From Methanomicrobiales archaeon (GTDB lineage Archaea; Halobacteriota; Methanomicrobia; Methanomicrobiales; JACTUA01), in NCBI GenBank assembly GCA_028678905.1, contig JAJRCO010000161.1, positions 1 to 8,299 on the forward strand: a stretch of 8,299 nucleotides of DNA, read 5' to 3'. This document shows positions 1 to 5,953 of this stretch, in pieces. Below the pieces are notes generated by a model. The model made no database searches. It was given only the letters and a program-made list of their open reading frames with translations, and was not told where the DNA came from. The translations under genes and the position numbers were made by a program. Each line of letters opens with the position of its first letter. Position 1 is the stretch's first letter.

Positions 1-147
1 AGAGTGCAATCCCACGTCAAGGCCTTTAAGAGTTTTTTCCCCTATGTTTTTCAATTTGAATGTTAACCAGTGCTGTCCTTTATCGACCTCAGTAGGTAAC
101 AATTGATACCCGAAAGGGAACTTATATTTCCACAGATTTTTATCCAT
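1..147 (-). CDS. Hypothetical protein, N-terminal 49 residues (3' partial, runs off left edge)
   Basis: An open frame starts with ATG at 147 and stays open to base 1, giving 49 codons (starting MDKNLWKYKF and reaching GLDVGLHS at the edge). The start is well supported: a strong Shine-Dalgarno (AAGGAGG, about 153-159) sits five to six bases upstream. There is no signal peptide or membrane segment in the visible part. The stretch HWLTFKLKNIGEKTLKGLDV alternates hydrophobic and polar residues around an N-x-G turn, as in Ig-like or CARDB-type beta-sandwich domains; this is only a resemblance. I do not recognise the family, and the rest of the gene is outside the window. It was too short for an automatic ORF cutoff, but the SD, the normal codon pattern and the uninterrupted frame make it convincing. 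Confidence 0.72.
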   Translation of the reverse strand, partial: MDKNLWKYKFPFGYQLLPTEVDKGQHWLTFKLKNIGEKTLKGLDVGLHS

Positions 148-152
148 TTTAG

Positions 153-159
153 CCTCCTT
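153..159 (-). promoter_or_regulatory. Strong Shine-Dalgarno for the gene at 1-147
   Basis: On the minus strand AAGGAGG is followed by CTAAA and the ATG at 147. It is a near-perfect complement to the 16S 3' end and fixes the start codon. It is the best SD in the window and contrasts with the leaderless-looking genes further right. Confidence 0.75.
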
Positions 160-183
160 ACTTCTATGAGTCACTGAGAAGAG

Positions 184-241
184 AGACATGATGTCTACAA
201 ACCACTTCGCCCAAGATGCTCCATAGAGCACGCATAAGATA
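184..241 (-). promoter_or_regulatory. Putative promoter and operator-like palindromes upstream of the gene at 1-147
   Basis: Reading the minus strand, a weak TATA-like box (TATCTTATG, 233-241) would place a transcription start near 210. Around and below that point are two inverted repeats. TGCTC/GAGCA (217-221 and 226-230) has a 4-nt loop. AGACAT-G-ATGTCT (184-196) is a perfect 13-bp palindrome in the expected 5' leader. Their position between box and SD is what one expects of a repressor site, but no regulator is known; this is inference. Confidence 0.3.
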
Positions 242-386
242 GTGGGGGATATGATATACCTTTCCCTTCCTTGGATCCCCAGCATTTTAGGATAGCAAGC
301 GGTGCTTGGTGGCGACTATGCGTTGAGATCTACTTTCACTCTCAGCACTCCATGACCTTATCATCCTTTCAGCCTCTAGTCCGGTG

Positions 387-519
387 ATGGAAGATCCTCC
401 GCTAGTGCGATGCCCTACTTGCGGATCGGTAGGACGAGCGGAGGGAGCCGAATCTGTGGATCTGCCAGTACTGCCATAGCACGATCTTGATGAAGATGAG
501 AGAATGCAGCAGGAAATAA
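387..519 (+). pseudogene. Frameshifted zinc-ribbon protein remnant
   Basis: From ATG 387 one frame reads MEDPPLVRCPTCGSVGR and stops at TAG 477-479. From about 454 a second frame reads LWICQYCHSTILMK and ends with TAA at 517-519. Together they give a CPTC knuckle and an ICQYC knuckle about 20 residues apart, the layout of a four-cysteine zinc ribbon of about 44 residues, but split between two frames. This points to a decayed (or mis-sequenced) small zinc-ribbon gene or the N-terminus of something larger. No SD is visible before 387. The Cys pairs could be a coincidence in a short stretch, so confidence is modest. Confidence 0.38.
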
Positions 520-625
520 GCGGTTCATTATGAATAGGTATTGTGAGCGAGAAACAGGAGAATATACTCGATGGTAAGACAATAAATAATCAAACTACAT
601 AGATAATTTTATTGGTCCTTGAGAT

Positions 626-991
626 GTGGAGAGGTTATCAGAAAATTGGAAAATTTTCATCGCTTCTTCCTTTGTTGCGATTGTTGTTTTAATGCTCACT
701 CTATCATGGCTTACAATACAACAATTAGAAGAAGTGGTTCCATACCGATCAAGAATTCAAATTGATACTGTAAAAATGCTCGAAGGCATATCTCCGCCAG
801 AAGAAAAAGAAGTTCCCCTAAGTCTGGTTAATTGGACTTACCCTGAAGGGTATAAACAATATACAATAGTGACAGAAAATAGAGGAATTGGAATTGCAAA
901 GAAAATAAGAATTGACATCGATTTTACGCCGAACATTATAGGAGAGATTATAGAAAATAATGATTTAATTACTATTAAGAGGGGTGGGTAA
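626..991 (+). CDS. Hypothetical single-pass membrane protein (probably truncated by frameshift)
   Basis: GTG-started frame of 121 codons; an in-frame TGA at 620-622 leaves no start further upstream. A hydrophobic segment at residues about 10-30 (IFIASSFVAIVVLMLTL region) follows a short N-terminus, so the protein is likely anchored with its C-terminal part outside. The distal part (residues about 75-110, with TENRGIGIAKKIRIDIDF) has the alternating pattern of an Ig-like beta domain. There is no SD; an ATAAATAAT box at about 583-591 would give a short leader. The codons are AT-rich, unlike the minus-strand genes to the right. The stop lies in a G-rich run and the same protein appears to continue in other frames to 1165, so the product as encoded is probably a fragment. 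Family unknown. Confidence 0.6.
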   Translation: MERLSENWKIFIASSFVAIVVLMLTLSWLTIQQLEEVVPYRSRIQIDTVKMLEGISPPEEKEVPLSLVNWTYPEGYKQYTIVTENRGIGIAKKIRIDIDFTPNIIGEIIENNDLITIKRGG

Positions 992-1165
992 ATAGTTCAC
1001 GAATTGTCTTCGTGATCGATGAACTATTACTAATGATACTCACACTTTAAAATTAGTAGTTGAGGGAACCAGCATTAAATCCATTGAAGCATGGTAAGAA
1101 ATGAGAATGATATTAAAGAGATTTTTATTTATGAAATAACGATTGAATCAGATATTACATATTGA
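988..1165 (+). pseudogene. Frameshifted C-terminal continuation of the 626-991 gene
   Basis: Beyond the TAA at 989-991, coherent protein sequence continues in successive frames. From 988 it reads VNSSRIVFVIDELL, from 1032 NDTHTLKLVVEGTSIKSIEAW, and from 1094 VRNENDIKEIFIYEITIE to a TGA at 1163-1165. Each junction equals loss of one base: in the G run before 989, near TTACTAAT at 1028-1034, and at TGGTAAG near 1093. After the third shift the frame is again that of the GTG at 626. Restored, the protein would be about 180 residues. The composition (beta-strand-like, charged, AT-rich codons) matches the upstream part. Either the gene is decayed, or this stretch of the assembly has indel errors. 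Confidence 0.6.
991..1028. repeat. Nested inverted repeat across the premature stop
   Basis: AATAGTTCA (991-999) and TGAACTATT (1020-1028) are perfect 9-bp inverted arms. Inside them TCACGAA (997-1003) and TTCGTGA (1009-1015) form a second perfect 7-bp hairpin with a 5-nt loop. The two share the TCA at 997-999, so they are partly mutually exclusive. The structure starts on the last base of the TAA stop. There is no T-run after it, so it is not a typical terminator; it may be chance within coding DNA or a deletion-prone secondary structure. Confidence 0.5.
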
Positions 1166-1221
1166 CCATAAATAACTTTCATCAAAAAAATTTTTATTTA
1201 TAACTCCCCCTCCTGTGTTTT

Positions 1222-1300
1222 CTCACACCACAGTCTTCCTTCACACGTCACTCACACTAGACTCACATTAGACACTATACGCTATGACCATGACCATGAC
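1222..1300. repeat. Short degenerate tandem repeats (TCACAC and ATGACC units)
   Basis: TTCACACGTCA (1240), CTCACACTAGA (1251) and CTCACATTAGA (1262) are spaced exactly 11 bp apart, with an outlying CTCACAC at 1222. They are followed by ATGACC, ATGACC, ATGAC (1284-1300). The stretch has no coding potential that I trust. An AT block with TTTATTTATAA (about 1190-1202) precedes it on the plus strand and could be a promoter for an untranslated transcript, but nothing identifies an RNA family. Confidence 0.45.
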
Positions 1301-1348
1301 AAAACCAGTGAGACCCGACCACTGCTTTTTTTCCGTTGTAATTGCCCG

Positions 1349-1353
1349 AAAAA
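1349..1353 (-). terminator. T-run terminator after tRNA-Leu
   Basis: Five bases past the tRNA 3' end on the minus strand comes a run of five T (read TTGATTTTTC). Oligo-T tracts downstream of tRNA genes are the usual archaeal intrinsic termination signal. No other tract competes nearby on this strand. Confidence 0.45.
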
Positions 1354-1357
1354 TCAA

Positions 1358-1442
1358 TGCGAGGGGAGGGATTTGAACCCGCGAACCCCTTCGGGAGCAG
1401 ATCTTGAGTCTGCCTCTTTTGACCAGGCTTAGATACCCTCGC
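1358..1442 (-). tRNA. tRNA-Leu (anticodon CAA)
   Basis: Complete class II tRNA. The acceptor stem GCGAGGG/CCCTCGC is fully paired with discriminator A at 1358, the base expected for leucine. The anticodon stem GCAGA/TCTGC encloses loop CTCAAGA, giving CAA (1406-1404), which reads UUG. A long variable arm (CCCGAAGGGG) and the T-loop TTCAAAT are present. No CCA is encoded, as usual in many archaea, and there is no intron. One oddity: the second pair of the T-stem (GCGGG/CCCTC) is a C-T mismatch instead of the usual C-G. The 3' end faces the eroded AT-rich region, so the gene could have served as an integration site. Confidence 0.95.
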
Positions 1443-1466
1443 GCAGACAAATATATGGTAATTTTT

Positions 1467-1476
1467 CAGTATTAAG
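1467..1476 (-). promoter_or_regulatory. Putative TATA box of tRNA-Leu
   Basis: CTTAATACTG on the minus strand is centred about 29 nt from the tRNA 5' end, giving a start a few bases upstream of the mature end. A more canonical ATATAT at about 1451-1456 is too close, since it would place the start within the tRNA. Based on spacing only. Confidence 0.3.
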
Positions 1477-1553
1477 GGTTGACTAGTTGCCTCTAGACTT
1501 TGGTTATTGAAAGTAAGTCGGTCGATTGAGTATTACCTGATACTTTTTCCCCC

Positions 1554-1790
1554 TTATGCCGTGGCCACGACCGGTTCCGCAGGTATCGGAGTCTGTGGAG
1601 GTTCCTCGGGGATGATGATCCAGGCCAGGATATAGGCGACGATACCGGTTCCAGTGAGCCCGAAAAGAAGCCAGATAATGCGGATGATGTTAGGATCGAC
1701 AGCAAAGTATTCTCCGAGTCCTCCGCAGACTCCGGCGATGATACGGTCTCTACGGGAGCGGTACAGTATCTTTACTGGGGGTTCAGCCAT
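1554..1790 (-). CDS. Small PspC-domain membrane protein
   Basis: A 78-residue protein consisting of almost nothing but a PspC domain (recognised from the family). A basic N-terminus (LYRSRRDRIIAGVCGGLGEYF, about residues 9-29) carries the hallmark AGVCGGLGEYF, then DPNIIRI, followed by a hydrophobic membrane segment at about 36-61 (IIWLLFGLTGTG...AWIIIP) and a Pro-rich tail. In bacteria PspC is a membrane component of phage-shock/envelope-stress signalling. Stand-alone short PspC proteins occur widely in archaea with no proven role; a membrane-stress function is inference. The start is ATG 1790. There is no SD; a TTTATG box about 28 nt upstream suggests a leaderless mRNA. It lies 260 bp downstream of polC on the same strand, so it is probably transcribed alone. 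Confidence 0.9.
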   Translation of the reverse strand: MAEPPVKILYRSRRDRIIAGVCGGLGEYFAVDPNIIRIIWLLFGLTGTGIVAYILAWIIIPEEPPQTPIPAEPVVATA

Positions 1791-2050
1791 ACAGAAATAT
1801 CAGGAGATATGTTGGCATAAAGGGGCCGGATCGATGTGAGAGGGCCGCTGGACGAATGATGGTTAACAGTAGCGATTCAGAATGAAAGGTATTCGACTGG
1901 CTATCGGAATGGCAGCGAATGAGTAAGTTACGGAGATAAGATAGCGCGGGGAGGCCTACCGTCTTATTTCAGATACAAGAGTCATTGACCCCATTTTCAG
2001 AACTCTACTCCATCCTTTTTTCTTTCAAAGAGGGGGGGCCCCGGTTCGTA
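1791..2050. other. Intergenic region between polC and the PspC gene
   Basis: Besides the PspC promoter, the region holds a G7C4 block (2032-2042) containing the palindrome GGGGCCCC, nine bases after the polC stop on the minus strand. There is no T-run on the minus strand to make a classical terminator. A 14-codon frame (1882-1926, plus) has no SD and is not called. Nothing else is recognised. Confidence 0.5.
1814..1823 (-). promoter_or_regulatory. Putative TATA box of the PspC gene
   Basis: CCTTTATGCC on the minus strand is centred about 28 nt before the ATG at 1790, and the intervening sequence has no Shine-Dalgarno. This is the geometry of an archaeal leaderless transcript starting at or next to the initiation codon. 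The purine-rich BRE element is not evident. Confidence 0.4.
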
Positions 2051-5000
2051 TCACATGAAGTCAGCGAGGCCAAGCTGCTGTTCAGTCTCTTTTTCGAAGG
2101 TGGACTGGATGGCAAGATCGATAGCCTCGATCCGCTGGCGGGTGTACTCGCTGATACGGAAGTCCCGGCAGACCTGGCGGGAGATCTCCAGGTACTTTTT
2201 GACCGAGGCCTCATGGACGGTGGGGATGATGTTACCCCCGCACTTGAGGCATTTGCCGGAGAGAGGGATGCGCCGGTACTTCTGGTTGCACTTTGAGCAG
2301 CGCACTGACTGATTGGAGAACGCCCTCAGGTTCCCCATCAGGTCGGGGATGAAGTGGGTGTTTAACACCCTCTCTGCCACGTCGTCGGCATCCACTGCTC
2401 GGATAATCCGGGCGATACGGAGCATCTCGGTAAGCTTCTCCTGCATGGTCTCCATCTCCTGATAGGTGGATTCAAGAGGTCCAGCGGAAATATTGGTCGT
2501 ATCATGGGTGAACAGGAACCCCTCCATCTGGCGAAACGTTCCCAGCCTTCCCTCCACCCGGTCAATGGATTTCTCGATCTCCTTCGGATGAGTGAAGGTG
2601 AGCGCCTTTTCGTACAGTTCCCGGGGATAGGAGGCTCCGACGTCCAGATTGTGGCTCTCTTTGTCGATCTCCATGGGATCGATGCGGCTGGTAATCACGA
2701 GGGGGGCGTCCATGGTCCCGCCCCGTGTTTCGGGAAGGTACGAGCGGGAGAAATTGATCAGGCAGTCCAGAAGCAGCATCACGCAGTCCTCGTCCCCATC
2801 ACACTGCCCGGTGAAGATCCCGTTGGCCTCCATGGTATGGTCGACTTCGACAGTCAGACAGTAGACCGTGGGTTCGGTGGCGGGAAGAATCTCCCGCACC
2901 GCGATCCGCTCGTTGATCGGAGTGGGCCCTGCAAAGACCGGGACGCAGTCGCCGACCTTAACCTCCATGGCCACGATCTTCTTCAGATAATTGAGTTCCC
3001 ACACCAGCATGGCGTGTTCCGGAGTGACGACGATGGACTTCTTCCGGTCAGTCTCGAAGCGGATCCAACCCTGAGGGGACTTATGGACTGAGACCGAGGT
3101 GACGCGCCGCATGCGGATGGCTCCCGCCGTATCGATGCTTCGGATGAAAAATGATTTCCGGGGGTCTGAATAATAGGTGCCCACCCGGTCCAGGCCTGGC
3201 GTGCTGAGGTCAAAATTCTCCAGCACGAATTGGCGGATAGTCTGTTTTTTCCAGCCGTTTCCGTCGTGCACCTCTATACGGGTATCGCCCTGGAAACAGT
3301 TCCTGCGTTTGGCCGCGTGGAAGAACGGATGGGCATATCCGACGTTCGCCTGGCTGAACCCGATCAGGCGGGCCAGCACTCCGGCACTGGTATGGGGTGC
3401 AAGCCCTACCAGAAGATGACCGACCAGATCTTCCCGTTTCTGCACCCGGTAGAAGGGAGAAATACCGTAAAACCGGCCCAGGAGCTCATCGAGGAATCCA
3501 GCCACCTTCACCAGGTAATCGCCACACTTCTCCGAGACCAGGATGTCCTGTGGCCGCAACTCCAGCACCTGTGACGAATCGGTGAGAGGCACCCCGTGGA
3601 TATCCTGGGTGTAACCAAGCGTTCGTAGTACTTCCACGGAGGTCCCAATCTCCTGGGGACGGAAATGGGTCAGCGGGAGATCGATCATATCGTACCGAAT
3701 CGTCCCGTCCTTGAATACGAACAGCCCATTCTTGGAGCGGAGGATTCCCTTCTCAATCGGTTCGGCGCACCGCTCCCGGGACATGAGTAGTTTTACCCCT
3801 TTCACCAGCTGGACGCTCGCATCCCGGATCCCCAGGCGTTCCATGGCGGCTGCATATTCTGCTTTTACGTTCAGGGTAATTTTCTGGCTGCAGCTGGCCG
3901 GCGCATGGCAGCGGGGACAGTGATCCCCCGGTATCTCCTGTCGGCATCGCGAGCAGCGGAAAACTGGTACCGTGTGTCCTCCGCAGATACAGGAGGTGGT
4001 GTGGGTGATGGACCCGCACTTCTCACACCTTCTCTCCCCTATCTCTATCTCAATGAATCCACTGTCGCTGTTTGCCATCACGGAATGAGTCTGTGCTTCC
4101 TGAAAAGAACGGCGGGATCCACCGGCATTACCGAGTGGGAACAGGGCATGGGGCGGGGGGCTCATCTCCCGCGGTTTTGATTTCCCGGGTCTTCCCATCC
4201 TGCCTCCGATACGTGTTCCTCCGCGGGGCCGGATCCGGAATCCACTCAGGTGTGAAATGAACGTGATCGGATCAATGGTGTCGGGTACCGTTTCCCAGGT
4301 ATCGCATCGCTTTCCCCGAGCGGTGAGGCCGAGACTTCCCAGAAGCGTATACCCGCAGGGGATCCGCAGTTCCTTGCCCCGTACCTGGTGTGGGACCAGC
4401 AGCTCCTCCAGAAGAGCTTTGATCGGCAGATCGAGCGGGAGCACGAGCCATCCCTGGGAAAGAGTCCCCGATTCGATGATGAAATCGGCGAGTGTAGTGA
4501 TCTGGGGAACAGTTAGGTCCTCCCAGAGGTAGGTGCACGACGGATGGAGGGGCGCCCCTTCCAGAGCCATCCCAAGCGCCTCCAGTTCATCGTCTGGATG
4601 CCGGGCGCCCCCCTCCTGAAGCCACCATTCTTCGCAGTACCCGGCGGGAACCAGGGGATGATTGTTCTCCAGGAATTCGCCATAACTGATCAGGATCTCG
4701 CCCACATCCAGGATCGCTTCGACCTCATCCCCGTATCGGACCGCATCTTCCAGGGCGTCGATGCGCAGTACATCGCCGTTCTTTAGCCGCACCGTGGGCC
4801 CTTCGATGCTGTCTACCGGGGAGATGCCAGCCGCCTTTCCCGGTCGCTCGATCTTCATCTGGGTTCCTACCGCCAGGAACTTCCCCAGCAGGTGCATAGT
4901 AGCCGGGTTCAGCCCCGCCGCGGCCAGACCACAGTTGCGGGATCGGCCATATCGCAGGCGAAATCCCCCTTTACGCATGGGGTGCGCAAAGACCGGTCTT

Positions 5001-5905
5001 CCTCCGATGATATCACGGAGATACTTGTCCCGCGGCTGGATACCCCCGTTCTCTTCTGGCCCTTTTGCCGCCCCAGAGAGCTCCCTCAGCCAGTCCCAGC
5101 CATCGATCCCAAGTTTCTTCACGTGCTTCTGGACCTTGGGCGCCTTCTGGGCGATGCCTTCCGCGATGACGAGGGCCATTCCTCCCCGGATGGAATTCGT
5201 CTCCACCCGTTCCAGGTTGCGGTATCCACTGACCTCTTCGTCCTCGGTGGCCTCCCCATCCACGCAGACAGGGCAGTGGGAGACGATGAGGCGTATCTCT
5301 TTCTCGCTTGGAAGATACTGGAGGTTGTGGCGGCTGTTGTATTGCCGTATCTCTTCGATGTAGCGTTCGATCTCGTCTTGCCGCGGTTTATAGGCCCCGA
5401 TCCCCAGGGACCTACGGACGAAGTCGCCCACCAGCACAGACAAAGCCTGCGCAGTACCCCCGGCGCTGCGTATGGGCCCCGCGTAATAGATCTTCAGGTA
5501 TTCGCTTCCATCGTCATTCTTTCCGATTCCTACTTTAGCGATCCCTTCGGTGGGGGCGGCCACCACTCCTTCGGTGAGTATGGCCATCGCGGTGCGGATG
5601 GCGTGTTCGAGGATCTCCTCTTTGCGCTCCTCTCCGAAGCGGCGGTTGACGAAGTCCTCGCTAATGGTGAGGGAAGCCTCCTCCCGGGACATATTCGCCT
5701 CCCGTTCCCGTATGGCCACAGAGACTCCCCGGATCATCAGGAGCGCCTCAACCCGGCCGGCGAGATCGGTGGCCAGGGGGACTTCGACATCCAGCTGGGG
5801 GTCGCGCCCGCACGCTCGGGCCTTTTTTGCTTTTCCGATCGCCTCCTGCAGATGCGCTTCGAGCGCGGAAAAATAGTCCTGCATAGAAGGCGAGAGCTCC
5901 ATCAC
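2051..5905 (-). CDS. polC: DNA polymerase II (PolD) large subunit DP2, intein-containing precursor
   Basis: Catalytic subunit of family D DNA polymerase, the euryarchaeal replicative polymerase; it acts with DP1 (exonuclease subunit, not in this window) and PCNA. The precursor has 1284 residues, or 1119 after removal of a 165-residue intein, normal for the family. Landmarks: AGPIRSAGGTAQA (142-154); the GTRIGGRMGRP loop (about 560-575); zinc knuckles at C627/C630, C639/C641, C651/C654 and C663/C666; catalytic CDGDED after the intein (1035-1040; D1036 and D1038 correspond to the two catalytic aspartates); a C-terminal zinc module C1203/C1206/C1219/C1222; and a PIP-box-like end QLGLADFM. GTG at 5905 and ATG at 5902 are adjacent possible starts. 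There is no SD, and a TTAAATCA box about 26 nt before 5902 favours the ATG. The gene lies 48 bp after the HEAT gene, so read-through from that operon is possible. Confidence 0.97.
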   Translation of the reverse strand: MMELSPSMQDYFSALEAHLQEAIGKAKKARACGRDPQLDVEVPLATDLAGRVEALLMIRGVSVAIREREANMSREEASLTISEDFVNRRFGEERKEEILEHAIRTAMAILTEGVVAAPTEGIAKVGIGKNDDGSEYLKIYYAGPIRSAGGTAQALSVLVGDFVRRSLGIGAYKPRQDEIERYIEEIRQYNSRHNLQYLPSEKEIRLIVSHCPVCVDGEATEDEEVSGYRNLERVETNSIRGGMALVIAEGIAQKAPKVQKHVKKLGIDGWDWLRELSGAAKGPEENGGIQPRDKYLRDIIGGRPVFAHPMRKGGFRLRYGRSRNCGLAAAGLNPATMHLLGKFLAVGTQMKIERPGKAAGISPVDSIEGPTVRLKNGDVLRIDALEDAVRYGDEVEAILDVGEILISYGEFLENNHPLVPAGYCEEWWLQEGGARHPDDELEALGMALEGAPLHPSCTYLWEDLTVPQITTLADFIIESGTLSQGWLVLPLDLPIKALLEELLVPHQVRGKELRIPCGYTLLGSLGLTARGKRCDTWETVPDTIDPITFISHLSGFRIRPRGGTRIGGRMGRPGKSKPREMSPPPHALFPLGNAGGSRRSFQEAQTHSVMANSDSGFIEIEIGERRCEKCGSITHTTSCICGGHTVPVFRCSRCRQEIPGDHCPRCHAPASCSQKITLNVKAEYAAAMERLGIRDASVQLVKGVKLLMSRERCAEPIEKGILRSKNGLFVFKDGTIRYDMIDLPLTHFRPQEIGTSVEVLRTLGYTQDIHGVPLTDSSQVLELRPQDILVSEKCGDYLVKVAGFLDELLGRFYGISPFYRVQKREDLVGHLLVGLAPHTSAGVLARLIGFSQANVGYAHPFFHAAKRRNCFQGDTRIEVHDGNGWKKQTIRQFVLENFDLSTPGLDRVGTYYSDPRKSFFIRSIDTAGAIRMRRVTSVSVHKSPQGWIRFETDRKKSIVVTPEHAMLVWELNYLKKIVAMEVKVGDCVPVFAGPTPINERIAVREILPATEPTVYCLTVEVDHTMEANGIFTGQCDGDEDCVMLLLDCLINFSRSYLPETRGGTMDAPLVITSRIDPMEIDKESHNLDVGASYPRELYEKALTFTHPKEIEKSIDRVEGRLGTFRQMEGFLFTHDTTNISAGPLESTYQEMETMQEKLTEMLRIARIIRAVDADDVAERVLNTHFIPDLMGNLRAFSNQSVRCSKCNQKYRRIPLSGKCLKCGGNIIPTVHEASVKKYLEISRQVCRDFRISEYTRQRIEAIDLAIQSTFEKETEQQLGLADFM
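2804..3298 (-). other. Mini-intein in the PolD DP2 active site
   Basis: A 165-residue insertion (precursor residues 870-1034) splits the conserved N-CDGDED catalytic motif between Asn869 and Cys1035. Splicing motifs seen: block A starts with Cys1 (CFQGDTRIEV), block B is VTPEHAMLVW with the TxxH residues at intein positions 92-95, and block F is VYCLTVEVDHTMEANG. The element ends in FTGQ with Cys as the +1 residue. About 165 residues leaves no room for a homing endonuclease, so it is a mini-intein. The last residue is Gln rather than the usual Asn, and the usual penultimate His is Gly. C-terminal Gln is known from a Pyrococcus abyssi PolII intein, so activity is still plausible. It sits at a recurrent DP2 insertion site; unspliced protein should lack a formed active site. 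Confidence 0.93.
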
Positions 5906-5923
5906 ACTCAGATGGACAGCGGA

Positions 5924-5931
5924 TGATTTAA
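5924..5931 (-). promoter_or_regulatory. Putative TATA box of polC
   Basis: TTAAATCA on the minus strand, centred about 26 nt before the ATG at 5902, lies in the 48-bp gap after the HEAT gene. No SD follows it, consistent with a leaderless polC mRNA. It would let polC be expressed independently of the channel operon. Confidence 0.38.
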
Positions 5932-5953
5932 CCTGTATGATTCCCCGGTGAAA

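Larger units (their letters stand above)
148..625. other. Gene-poor stretch with no intact gene
   Basis: Apart from the 5' leader of the gene at 1-147 and the zinc-ribbon remnant at 387-519, no coding sequence can be supported here. Both strands are broken by stops. It contains a short hairpin, CAAGC-GGT-GCTTG (296-308), and an 11-bp palindrome, TTCAT-T-ATGAA (524-534). An AT-rich run (about 583-613, with ATAAATAAT and TTTTATT) could act as promoter for the plus-strand gene at 626. No terminal inverted repeats or transposase were seen. Confidence 0.5.

Noticed and set aside
1268..1450. 60-codon minus-strand frame overlapping the tRNA
   Set aside because: It reads through the tRNA-Leu gene; the GSRVQIPP phrase is the familiar artefact of translating a tRNA T-arm. 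There is no independent coding evidence.
1506..1550. AGTAT-TACCTG-ATACT hairpin followed by T5 on the plus strand as a terminator
   Set aside because: It resembles a terminator only on the plus strand, where no gene is read towards it; the stem is just 5 bp.
1493..1705. 70-codon minus-strand frame overlapping PspC
   Set aside because: Out-of-frame shadow of the PspC gene, whose AGVCGGLGEYF motif fixes the true frame.
1882..1926. 14-codon plus-strand frame between PspC and polC
   Set aside because: Too short, no SD, no promoter of its own and no conserved feature.
2032..2044. G7C4 block with GGGGCCCC palindrome as a polC terminator
   Set aside because: It has no loop and no T-run on the minus strand, so it does not meet terminator criteria; noted only as a homopolymer block.
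1985..2296. 103-codon plus-strand frame at the polC 3' end
   Set aside because: Mostly antisense to the C-terminal zinc module of DP2; no SD and no homology that I recognise.
2504..3091. 195-codon plus-strand frame
   Set aside because: Antisense to polC and its intein, with no recognisable domain.
4892..5926. 344-codon plus-strand frame
   Set aside because: Lies wholly antisense to polC, whose product is unmistakable. Its translation shows no family motifs; long antisense frames are expected in GC-rich coding DNA.
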